A stretch of DNA of 34,344 nucleotides from RGIG1995 sp045587445. Its GTDB lineage: Bacteria; Bacillota; Clostridia; Oscillospirales; CAG-272. A program made the translations under genes and the position numbers. Positions 7,685-14,103 of this stretch are shown one piece after another; the first letter of the stretch is position 1, and every line of letters begins with the position of its first letter. The DNA lies in assembly GCA_045587445.1 (NCBI GenBank), contig JAZNCH010000011.1, positions 1-34,344 on the forward strand, in the 5' to 3' direction. The notes beneath the pieces were generated by a model. That model had not been told where the DNA came from. It made no database searches and saw only the letters and a list, made by a program, of their open reading frames with translations.

Positions 7685-8743
7685 ATGAAAAAATTTGGAA
7701 TTGATATATCAAAATGGCAGGGTAACTTCAATTTTAAAAAGGCAATTAATGAGGGAGTTACATTTGCCATACTGAAGGGCGGAGGCGGAGACAACGGTCT
7801 CTACACCGATGCTAAATTTGAAAAAAACTATGCCGAAGCAAAGAAAAATAATATTCCCGTCGGTGCATATTGGTTCAGTAAGGCAACATCTATTGACGAA
7901 GCCGCAAACGAAGCCGAATACTTTTACAGAAACATTCTTCGTAAGAAGCAGTTTGAATTGCCAATCTTTATCGACGTTGAGCATAAGGATATGTTTGCAC
8001 TCGGTAAGGATAAGTTAACTGAAATCGTAAAGGTATGGTGCGACAAGCTTGAGACACTCGGTTTTTGGGTGGGAATCTACTCGACAGTATACGCATTTTC
8101 AGCTTATATGAACGATAGCGAGCTTGAAAGATATACCCATTGGGTTGCGCAGTGGGCGGAAGAATGTACATATCCTAACCCCGACGTTATGGGTATATGG
8201 CAGTTCGGCGGCGAGACGAATTTGCTCCGAAAAAATACCGTTGCCGACGTTGTGTGCGACCAGAATTATATGTACCGCGACTTTCCCGCACTCATAAAGG
8301 AAAGAGGACTGAACGGATTTGATGCCTACGATGAACCATTGATTACGATACCGAAATCCGTTGAGACTCTTGCGAAAGAGGTTATTGAGGGTAAGTGGGG
8401 CAACGGTAAAGAGCGAAAGATAAAGCTCGAAAAGGCGGGTTATGAATACGAAGACGTGCAGAGACTCGTTAATTTGATTACGGAGGGAATTCAAAAAACC
8501 TCCACTCCCCCCTCGACACCGCCCCCCGCAAAGAGCAATGATACGGTTAAGGCGGGCGACCTTGTAAGGCTGTCCGACGACGGTGTTATTTACGGTACAA
8601 ATAAAAAATTTGCTCCCTTTGTGTACACTTCTCTGCTCTACGTAAGAGAATTAAAGGATAACCGTGCGGTTATATCTATTGTAGCCGAAGGTCCCGTTAC
8701 CGGAGCTGTCGATGTAAAATATCTTACGAAGCATAAAGCATAA
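7685..8743 (+). CDS. Phage endolysin: GH25 lysozyme with CW_7 repeat and SH3-like tail
   Basis: A 352-residue muramidase that cuts the MurNAc-GlcNAc bond of peptidoglycan. Residues 1-200 form a glycosyl hydrolase 25 domain: 'GIDISKWQG' (D7), 'GAYWFSKA' (60-67) and the catalytic strand 'IFIDVEH' (D97, E99), followed by 'VGIYST' and 'WQFGG'. Residues 225-267 are a CW_7 (Cpl-7-type) cell-wall repeat ('LAKEVIEGKWGNGKERKIKL'). A Pro/Thr-rich linker (272-283) leads to an SH3-like strand domain (286-350). There is no signal peptide, so export depends on the holin just upstream. All expected catalytic acids are present. The modular order is common in phages of gut Clostridia. Confidence 0.93.
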   Translation: MKKFGIDISKWQGNFNFKKAINEGVTFAILKGGGGDNGLYTDAKFEKNYAEAKKNNIPVGAYWFSKATSIDEAANEAEYFYRNILRKKQFELPIFIDVEHKDMFALGKDKLTEIVKVWCDKLETLGFWVGIYSTVYAFSAYMNDSELERYTHWVAQWAEECTYPNPDVMGIWQFGGETNLLRKNTVADVVCDQNYMYRDFPALIKERGLNGFDAYDEPLITIPKSVETLAKEVIEGKWGNGKERKIKLEKAGYEYEDVQRLVNLITEGIQKTSTPPSTPPPAKSNDTVKAGDLVRLSDDGVIYGTNKKFAPFVYTSLLYVRELKDNRAVISIVAEGPVTGAVDVKYLTKHKA

Positions 8744-8785
8744 TTAAAAAGACAAGGCTTTAGGCAAAAAAGTTAAATAAAACGA

Positions 8786-8824
8786 CACCGCCGAGGATAA
8801 CAAAACAAGTTACTCTCGGCGGTG
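8786..8824. terminator. Hairpin after lysis cassette, between convergent genes
   Basis: The arms CACCGCCGAGGATAAC (8786-8801) and GTTACTCTCGGCGGTG (8809-8824) pair over about 14 of 16 positions around a 7-nt loop. The run after it is only mildly T-rich. It lies between the convergent endolysin and Fic genes, so it probably terminates one or both transcripts. Confidence 0.6.
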
Positions 8825-8874
8825 ATCTTTCAACAATAATTGTCAAATTTATAAACAACTATTCTTCTGCAAAG

Positions 8875-9765
8875 TCAATATGAAATCTTAAAATAGTCAA
8901 GATATTTTTTGAACTTATCTTGGGCAGTAAGGCATGTATCGGTCAAATATCCCTTTTCTCTCGTCCACTCCGAAAGCCCTCGATAGTAGAACATTTTCAG
9001 TTCCTCAGTGATAATAAAAGGCACAATATTATTACGAAGACATTCCTTGAAAAGTATCAACCGGCCCACACGGCCGTTTCCGTCTTGGAAAGGGTGAATA
9101 CGCTCAAAACGATAGTGAAAGTCAAGTATCTCTTCAAATGTCTTTTTCTTTTCTGCATTATAACTTGTAAACAGCTCTTTCATTTCTGCGGTAACGTTTT
9201 CGGGAAGCGTTGTTTCTCTGCCTCCGACTTCGTTGGGAAGCTTCTTATAATCACCAACTGCAAACCAAGATTGACGGCTATCGGATGTACCGTTTTTGAG
9301 TACGCGGTGCAATTCCTTTATAAAACTCTCTGTCAAAACATTTTCAGCATTATCAATAATCATATCAATGCAACGGAAATGATTGGAAGTCTCAACAACA
9401 TCATCTACGTTAACAGTATCACTTGTAACGCCTATGGTATTAGTTTCAAAAATATATCTTGTTTGGTCGTGAGTCAAGCGGCTGCCCTCAATATGATTGG
9501 AATTATATGTCAGCTCGATTTGAATTTTATGATAGATACCTCCCGAAAGAGACAATTTCTTTTCCCTCTGCAATATATCGAGCAAAGTTTCGGGAGTAGA
9601 ATCACTGCGTATTTTTCGAATCGGTTTTTCCGCACTCTCCGGAATCATCCATGATTTACCTACGAGAATTGCTCCCGATACGCGACCTTCCGCACAATAA
9701 TTACGGACACTGCGTTCTGATATATTCCATTTTTTTGCTGCAACGCTTACCGAAATATAGTTCAT
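8875..9765 (-). CDS. Fic/DOC family protein with N-terminal helix-turn-helix
   Basis: A 296-residue protein, read on the - strand from ATG with AAAGGTGG upstream. Residues 1-45 look like a MerR/excisionase-type winged helix ('ISVSVAAKKWNISERSVRNY'). The middle carries 'SNHIEGSRL' (about residues 89-97), which fits the inhibitory (S/T)xxxE(G/N) helix that blocks ATP in Fic proteins. The catalytic motif 'HPFQDGNGRVGR' (about 222-233) is intact, matching HxFx(D/E)GNGRxxR. Such enzymes transfer AMP, or rarely other nucleotide groups, to target hydroxyls. The fused DNA-binding domain suggests self-regulation. It faces the prophage end and sits beside AT-rich cargo. Whether it is a toxin, a regulator or a housekeeping AMPylator cannot be told. 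Confidence 0.9.
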   Translation of the reverse strand: MNYISVSVAAKKWNISERSVRNYCAEGRVSGAILVGKSWMIPESAEKPIRKIRSDSTPETLLDILQREKKLSLSGGIYHKIQIELTYNSNHIEGSRLTHDQTRYIFETNTIGVTSDTVNVDDVVETSNHFRCIDMIIDNAENVLTESFIKELHRVLKNGTSDSRQSWFAVGDYKKLPNEVGGRETTLPENVTAEMKELFTSYNAEKKKTFEEILDFHYRFERIHPFQDGNGRVGRLILFKECLRNNIVPFIITEELKMFYYRGLSEWTREKGYLTDTCLTAQDKFKKYLDYFKISY

Positions 9766-9796
9766 AAAACAACCACCTTTTTCTTTCCTTGATAAT

Positions 9797-9825
9797 ATTA
9801 TATCACATTATCGGCAAAATATCAA
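9797..9825 (-). promoter_or_regulatory. Promoter of the Fic gene
   Basis: On the - strand, TTGATA (9820-9825) and TATAAT (9797-9802) are 17 bp apart, close to the sigma-A consensus. The spacer contains TTTTGCCG (CGGCAAAA at 9812-9819 on +), a half-site of the palindrome at 9854. A regulator bound there would block RNA polymerase. Confidence 0.8.
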
Positions 9826-9853
9826 CACAATTCCCAAAGATTATTGCCGCTAT

Positions 9854-9871
9854 TTTGCCGTTAACGGCAAA
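9854..9871. promoter_or_regulatory. Operator-like palindrome TTTGCCGTTAACGGCAAA
   Basis: A perfect 18-bp palindrome lies upstream of the Fic promoter. The same half-site (TTGCCG/CGGCAA) recurs at 9844-9849 and inside the promoter spacer at 9812-9818. Three related sites within 60 bp suggest cooperative binding by a repressor, perhaps the HTH-Fic protein itself. Confidence 0.6.
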
Positions 9872-9948
9872 TATAGTTATGATATTACCTATATGTAAAA
9901 AAACAAAAGAGTTGAATGAACGCCAGAAAATAAAAACTGTTGCACAAA

Positions 9949-10023
9949 TTGACAAATCTTTTATGAAATATATATTATAATAGTATCTTTATATTGACAA
10001 ATTATAAAATATTATGTTACAAT
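9949..10023 (+). promoter_or_regulatory. Two promoter-like sites before the AT-rich cargo genes
   Basis: TTGACA (9949-9954) is followed at 16 bp by TATATT (9971-9976), with an overlapping TATAAT (9976-9981). A second TTGACA (9994-9999) is 18 bp from TACAAT (10018-10023). The second would start RNA almost at the ribosome binding site GAGGTG, so the first is the likelier promoter for 10035. Confidence 0.5.
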
Positions 10024-10034
10024 GAGGTGAATCT

Positions 10035-10241
10035 ATGAGGGGGTTATTAAAAACTATGAAAACTATCCTTACGTTAAAAGTTAGAGGGACATCTGTTTTA
10101 GCCACTCAAAAATATGGCGAAAGATTACAAAAAAGCAAACCTGATAATCAAAGCATTTTAGGAGCCTATATTTATGGAAAAACAAATGACAGTATAATAA
10201 AAGGAATTAAAAGCGATGCGAAAGGTACTTATAAAAATTAA
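10035..10241 (+). CDS. Orphan small basic protein (68 aa)
   Basis: The protein starts at ATG after GAGGTG; a second in-frame ATG at 10056 with AGGGGG upstream is possible. The product is basic (many Lys/Arg), without membrane segments or recognisable motifs. Its end overlaps the start of the membrane-protein gene at 10216 by 26 bp, which suggests coupled translation of a two-gene unit. Codon use is AT-rich, like its partner and unlike the flanking phage and core genes, pointing to a separate origin. Confidence 0.45.
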   Translation: MRGLLKTMKTILTLKVRGTSVLATQKYGERLQKSKPDNQSILGAYIYGKTNDSIIKGIKSDAKGTYKN

Positions 10242-11180
10242 TAAATTTAATCAAAGTCAATGGCTTATTGTTTCTATCATCACAACAACAAGTGGAATTT
10301 GGTTTTCATTTATCTTGAATTTTTTTGGTAATACACTACATCTAACAAAAATTAATGAAACAGGAAAGACTTCGTTAACGATTATAGGACTGTTATTGAC
10401 AATTGCAACTATTGGGTGGTCTTTAATATCGTTAATCTCCCAAAGATATTGCGATTATCATAACAAGAATCTTGGAATATCACAGGAAAATTTAGGAAAC
10501 ACCGAAACAGTATACAGTTCTCTTAATAATAGTACTACAGCTATAATCGAAAAGGGTGTGTTGGAAAAATTAACCTACATAGAAGGTCTGTTAAACGATA
10601 AAGAAAATGCTGAAGTACTAAAACCGATTAAAAAACCTTGCAATACCTTAACTAATATTACAAGTGATATGGTATCTGTATTATCAAAACTCTTGTCTTA
10701 CAAAAAATACAATATAAAAGAAAAAGATTTGTATGTAAATATATATTATAGTTTTCCTTTGGAAGACGAAAAAAAATGGTATAAGACACAAAGTTCAAAG
10801 CAAGAGAGAGGCTTAAAAAAGACGAGCTTTTAAAACCAAACACAGCGTTCTTTGAAGCATTACATTCTCCTACACATTATGTTTATTATAACAATAAAAA
10901 TATAGCCCAAAAACAAAATCATTATGTTCCCGATAGCGAAGATGACCGTAATTTGAACGGATCAATTGCATGTTTTTTGTATGACATATGTAAAAGCGAA
11001 AAAGTGTTTGTTCGTTTTATGATTACATTGGCTACATACGGGAAAAAATTTTCAAAAACAGATTCAGAACAAGAAAATGATAATATTGCTTTAAATCTCA
11101 AACGATGTGTTTTCCCAGAATATGAAATGCTTATAAGAAGTGCACTTGCAGATTTGTATATTACGCATCTTCTTCAATAA
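10216..11180 (+). pseudogene. Frameshifted two-TM membrane protein of unknown family
   Basis: Two frames appear to be one gene. Frame A (10216-10833, 205 aa) has two hydrophobic segments ('WLIVSIITTTSGIWFSFILN', about residues 17-36, and 'IIGLLLTIATIGWSLISLIS', about 56-75), then a helical soluble part. Around 10800-10810, in an AG-rich run (AAGAGAGAGG), the meaningful frame moves: the other frame continues as 'LKKDELLKPNTAFFEALHSP' and stays open to TAA at 11180. The tail contains 'GSIACFLYDICKSEKVFVRF'. A 2-nt gain in the AG repeat would explain the shift. The downstream part has no ribosome binding site of its own. The domain plan (2TM plus cytosolic domain) is seen in some defence effectors, but I recognise no family. 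It may be a decayed gene, a phase-variable gene or a sequencing error. Confidence 0.6.
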
Positions 11181-11200
11181 AAACTGCCGAAAGAAGCTGA

Positions 11201-11273
11201 TGATATAATCCCCTTAAAGTAGACACTTGAAAAAACAAAAAGTTCTCAAGACTACTTTAATGGGATTATATCA
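11201..11273. repeat. 73-bp near-palindromic, MITE-like element or terminator
   Basis: Two 22-bp arms (11201-11222 and 11252-11273) match inversely with one mismatch: TGATATAATCCC at the outer edge and TTAAAGTAG at the inner edge. They enclose about 29 bp with GACACTTGAAAAAAC and AGTTCTCAAG. Short GCCGA/TCGGC pieces lie just outside. The form suits a MITE or the joined ends of a lost insertion sequence. It could also terminate the broken gene ending at 11180. Confidence 0.55.
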
Positions 11274-11316
11274 GTTAATGTCGGCGGTATTTTTTCTATT
11301 TTTTTGTAAATGGGTA

Positions 11317-11345
11317 TTGATTTTTTTTTAATACTGTGCTATAAT
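11317..11345 (+). promoter_or_regulatory. tRNA-Glu promoter
   Basis: TTGATT (11317-11322) and TATAAT (11340-11345) are separated by 17 bp. The mature tRNA begins 17 nt downstream of the -10 box. Confidence 0.85.
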
Positions 11346-11362
11346 CCTAATGTTGTAAATAA

Positions 11363-11437
11363 GGCCTGTTGGTCAAGAGGCTAAGACGCCGCCCTCTCAC
11401 GGCGGAAACAGGGGTTCGATTCCCCTACGGGTCACCA
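11363..11437 (+). tRNA. tRNA-Glu (anticodon CTC)
   Basis: Acceptor arms GGCCTGT and ACGGGTC pair with G-U wobbles. The anticodon stem CCGCC/GGCGG holds the loop CTCTCAC, so positions 34-36 are CTC and read GAG. The T arm contains GGTTCGATTCC. CCA is encoded (11435-11437). The gene marks the right edge of the AT-rich accessory strip. Confidence 0.95.
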
Positions 11438-11485
11438 AAACAAAAAATCCTATCTATTAAATTGATAGGATTTTTTGTTTTGTAC
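11438..11485 (+). terminator. tRNA-Glu terminator
   Basis: The arms AAAAAATCCTATC and GATAGGATTTTTT form a strong stem around a TATTAAATT-type loop, and the T-rich right arm continues as GTTTTGT. It follows the CCA end directly. Confidence 0.9.
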
Positions 11486-11774
11486 TCTTCTCTATTCTCT
11501 TTTCACTCTTCTCTTTTCTCTAAAAGAATCCCTCTCAGTAACACTTGGTGTAACCCCTCTCCCGTAGGGCGAGGCTTAGGGTACTCACAAACCGGAGAGG
11601 CAAAGTTCTTTGCCTACTTTCTTTCAAGAAGGTAGGGCGGTACAAAAAAGGAAGTAGATTTTTAAAAAGTAGCACTTATAATAAATAGAGGCACGTACCC
11701 AGAGAGGTAAAGTTCTTTGCCTACTTTCTTTCAAGAAAGTAGGTGTGGGCGAACCACCCACACCTTTATTATTG
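11486..11774. repeat. Intergenic repeat zone with two copies of a hairpin repeat
   Basis: No gene is seen. A pyrimidine-rich stretch (11483-11521) precedes two direct copies of a repeat, at about 11595-11635 and 11702-11742. Each consists of GAGAGG, a GGCAAAG-TT-CTTTGCC hairpin (GGTAAAG in the second copy) and the palindrome CTACTTTCTTTCAAGAAAG. Related copies, two direct and one inverted, occur at 15495-15666. A further hairpin GGTGTGGG/CCCACACC (11742-11764) lies at the 3' end of pepD and may terminate it. Confidence 0.7.
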
Positions 11775-13220
11775 CTACATATTTTCTAACATATCAAGCA
11801 TAATTGCATAAGCATCGGCAAGAGCTGCAAGGTCAAGCTGCTCGTCAGGAGTGTGGATATTATAAACGGTAGAACCAATAGAAACGCCGTCCAGCTCTCC
11901 GCCCATAGCGGTTATAATTATACCGCACTCAACCCCGGCGTGAACAGCATTAAAAACAGGCTTTCTGCTAAATTTCTTTTCATAACACTTTTCAAAAAGA
12001 TCACGCATCTTACTCTTCGGCATATATTCCCAACCGGGATAACGGTCGTGGTGTGCTATCTTTGCACCCGCCAATTTCGCAATCATATCAAGCTTCATAA
12101 CGATTTCGTCAAGCTTTGCTTCAACCGAAGAACGAGGCATAAGATAAAGATTAACCGTATTACCCTCGGTAGTAACCACGCCAAGATTCGATGAAGTCTC
12201 AACAAGTCCTTCAAGCGAACGGCTCATTTCGTATACACCGTTGGGGATTATATTCATAGTGCTTATAACTCTGTATGTATCCTTGAAACAAAATGCCGTA
12301 TCGGAAACGCCGTTTGCGTTATCTATGCGTACAGAGAACTTTTTGTCATTCTGTACAAGCTGTTTTCTTATGGTATCGGCAATGCCTTTGATAATTTCTT
12401 TAGCCATTTTTTTGTCAAATACGCTTATAACCGCCTCGCATTCACGAGGAATAGCGTTAACCTTGTTACCGCCGTTGATGGATATAAGATTGAAAGGCAT
12501 TTTTTCATAGAGACCGCCGAGAATCTTTGCCATAACGATATTTGCGTTCTGATTACCCGAGTTTATCCCCGTACCCGAATGACCGCCCGCAAGACCTTTT
12601 ACGGTTATTTTTATAGCCGAGTTTTGATTCTTGTATGATTCAAGCTCGAAGCTTATGTCGCATCTGACACCGCCCGCACAGCTAACGGTTGCACAATTAA
12701 TACTTTCGCAGTCAAGATTTATAAAGGATTTGGCAGACAGTTTTGAATAATCAAAGTTAATAGCTCCCGCCATACTCGTTTCTTCCTGAGAAGTAAAAAG
12801 GCATTCAAGCGCAGGGTGCTTCGCATTTTTGTCGGCAAGAACAGCCATCATCATAACAACTGCAATACCGTCATCACCTCCGAGCGTTGTCCCCTCGGCA
12901 TAAAGCCAACCGTCTTTTTCGTATATTTTCAAAGGGTCTTTTTCAAAATCGTGAACAACGTCGTTATTTTTCTCGCATACCATATCGGTATGACCTTGAA
13001 GCAAAACGGCGGGTTTGTTTTCGTAACCTGCGGAAGCTTTTTTCTTTATAAGAACGTTTTGAACGCCGTCTCTGTAATATTCAAGACCGTTGTCTTCAGC
13101 AAATTTGCAGAGATAATCGGCAATACCCTTTTCGTTACCCGAGCCATGCGGAATAGCACAAATATCTTCAAAATAGCGGTAGAGGGGTTCTGGCGAATAG
13201 TTTGACAAGATATAATTCAT
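11775..13220 (-). CDS. pepD: Aminoacyl-histidine dipeptidase (PepD, M20C)
   Basis: A 481-residue cytosolic metallopeptidase that hydrolyses Xaa-His and other dipeptides, feeding amino-acid recycling. M20-family landmarks are present: 'LQGHTDMVCEKN' with zinc ligand H77 and D79, 'GTTLGGDDGIAV' (110-121) with the bridging Asp, and 'TSQEETSMAGA' (143-153) with the catalytic and ligand Glu pair. The C-terminal 'GSTVYNIHTPDEQLDL' supplies the last His. Length is normal for PepD (about 480-490). The ATG follows AAGGAG. It is a single-gene unit with its own promoter and faces the tRNA-Glu gene. No defects are seen. Confidence 0.95.
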   Translation of the reverse strand: MNYILSNYSPEPLYRYFEDICAIPHGSGNEKGIADYLCKFAEDNGLEYYRDGVQNVLIKKKASAGYENKPAVLLQGHTDMVCEKNNDVVHDFEKDPLKIYEKDGWLYAEGTTLGGDDGIAVVMMMAVLADKNAKHPALECLFTSQEETSMAGAINFDYSKLSAKSFINLDCESINCATVSCAGGVRCDISFELESYKNQNSAIKITVKGLAGGHSGTGINSGNQNANIVMAKILGGLYEKMPFNLISINGGNKVNAIPRECEAVISVFDKKMAKEIIKGIADTIRKQLVQNDKKFSVRIDNANGVSDTAFCFKDTYRVISTMNIIPNGVYEMSRSLEGLVETSSNLGVVTTEGNTVNLYLMPRSSVEAKLDEIVMKLDMIAKLAGAKIAHHDRYPGWEYMPKSKMRDLFEKCYEKKFSRKPVFNAVHAGVECGIIITAMGGELDGVSIGSTVYNIHTPDEQLDLAALADAYAIMLDMLENM

Positions 13221-13264
13221 AAGATATACTCCTTAAAAAAATGACGTAAGTTTTTTGTATACAT

Positions 13265-13293
13265 ATTCTAACACATAAATACAGATTCTTCAA
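13265..13293 (-). promoter_or_regulatory. pepD promoter
   Basis: On the - strand TTGAAG (13288-13293) and TAGAAT (13265-13270) are 17 bp apart, about 45 bp upstream of the pepD start. It diverges from the tRNA-Arg promoter. Confidence 0.65.
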
Positions 13294-13346
13294 TAGCTTG
13301 AAAAAAAATAAAAAGAAAAAAACCAAATAAAAAAATAAAATAGTGC

Positions 13347-13375
13347 TTGACAATTAAGAATAGTTATGTTATAAT
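13347..13375 (+). promoter_or_regulatory. tRNA-Arg promoter (full consensus)
   Basis: TTGACA (13347-13352), a 17-bp spacer and TATAAT (13370-13375) match the sigma-A consensus exactly. The site likely drives tRNA-Arg, and perhaps tRNA-His by read-through. Confidence 0.92.
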
Positions 13376-13410
13376 TCTGTGGTGTCGAAATGAGGCGCAG
13401 AAAAATAAAT

Positions 13411-13487
<77 letters not shown>

Positions 13488-13493
13488 GAAGAC

Positions 13494-13529
13494 TTTATTG
13501 AGGTTTGCGAAGACGCAAACCTCAATAAA
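13494..13529. repeat. Perfect 16-bp hairpin without T tract
   Basis: TTTATTGAGGTTTGCG and CGCAAACCTCAATAAA pair perfectly around the loop AAGA, 6 bp after tRNA-Arg. Neither strand has a clear U run after the stem, so it is either a processing or attenuation structure between the two tRNA genes or a weak terminator. Confidence 0.7.
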
Positions 13530-13581
13530 ACACTTCTTACATACTTCTTCCCTATTACCTCTTACTTATTACTTCAAATAT

Positions 13582-13659
13582 GGTGGGTATAGCTCAGTTG
13601 GTTAGAGCGTCAGGTTGTGGCCCTGAAGGCCGTGGGTTCGAGTCCCATTACTCACCCCA
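13582..13659 (+). tRNA. tRNA-His (anticodon GTG)
   Basis: The anticodon stem TCAGG/CCTGA holds TTGTGGC, so the anticodon is GTG. The acceptor is GTGGGTA/TACTCAC with the extra G-1 opposite C73, a hallmark of tRNA-His. The encoded CCA ends at 13659. Confidence 0.96.
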
Positions 13660-13661
13660 AA

Positions 13662-13697
13662 AAAATTCCGTACACTTTCGTGTACGGATTTTTTACT
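13662..13697 (+). terminator. tRNA-His terminator
   Basis: CCGTACAC and GTGTACGG pair around the loop TTTC, followed by ATTTTTTAC. It is a classic rho-independent terminator directly after the tRNA. Confidence 0.9.
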
Positions 13698-13804
13698 TTT
13701 TCCCTCTCCACTCTTCACTAAAACAGATTTTTGTAATGAATAATAAAGATACACTTTTTGAGCTTATTTTAATTAAAAAATCCCCCATAATCTTACATTA
13801 CTTA

Positions 13805-13832
13805 TTGACTTTCACAAAAAAAGTGTTATAAT
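13805..13832 (+). promoter_or_regulatory. scfA promoter
   Basis: TTGACT (13805-13810) and TATAAT (13827-13832) are separated by 16 bp, 43 bp upstream of the SCIFF start. Nothing else upstream of scfA looks like an operator. Confidence 0.8.
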
Positions 13833-13874
13833 ATAAGGTGAATAAAGTGTATTATCAAACGGAGGTACTATACA

Positions 13875-14024
13875 ATGAAACACATCGAAACTATCGAAAC
13901 TCGTAATCTTTGTGAAAGTGCAAAGAACGGCGGTTGCGGCGAATGCCAGACATCTTGCCAGTCTGCTTGCAAAACAAGCTGCGGTATTGCTAACCAGCAG
14001 TGCGAAAACAAGGAAAGCAAATAA
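13875..14024 (+). CDS. scfA: SCIFF peptide (ranthipeptide precursor)
   Basis: A 49-residue RiPP precursor, MKHIETIETRNLCESAKNGG followed by 'CGECQTSCQSACKTSC', nearly identical in layout to the SCIFF family that is almost universal in Clostridia. Cysteines are at 13, 21, 24, 28, 32, 36 and 43. Known work on the family shows that the partner radical-SAM enzyme makes thioether links from Cys to non-alpha carbons of Thr and other residues. The ATG follows GGAGGT with good spacing. The gene lies 79 bp upstream of its maturase, separated by a terminator-like hairpin, as expected when precursor must exceed enzyme. The family's biological role (quorum-like signalling has been proposed) is unsettled. 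Confidence 0.97.
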   Translation: MKHIETIETRNLCESAKNGGCGECQTSCQSACKTSCGIANQQCENKESK

Positions 14025-14048
14025 GTTTTTTAGAAACTTTCCGATAGA

Positions 14049-14075
14049 ATGCCGCCTTTCTTGGCGGCATTTTTA
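14049..14075 (+). terminator. Attenuator-like terminator between scfA and scfB
   Basis: ATGCCGCC (14049-14056) and GGCGGCAT (14063-14070) pair around TTTCTT, followed by TTTT. No separate promoter is seen before scfB, so partial read-through probably sets the precursor to enzyme ratio. Confidence 0.88.
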
Positions 14076-14103
14076 CTGTAGATATTAAGGAGTTTATAAA
14101 ATA

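Noticed and set aside
8920..9654. Long + strand frame of 244 codons
   Set aside because: It is a shadow of the Fic gene, which has intact motifs, a promoter and a ribosome binding site on the other strand.
11363..11437. tRNA-Glu as a prophage attachment site
   Set aside because: The foreign DNA lies on the 5' side of the tRNA, whereas integration usually uses the 3' end. No duplicated tRNA fragment or integrase is visible in the window.
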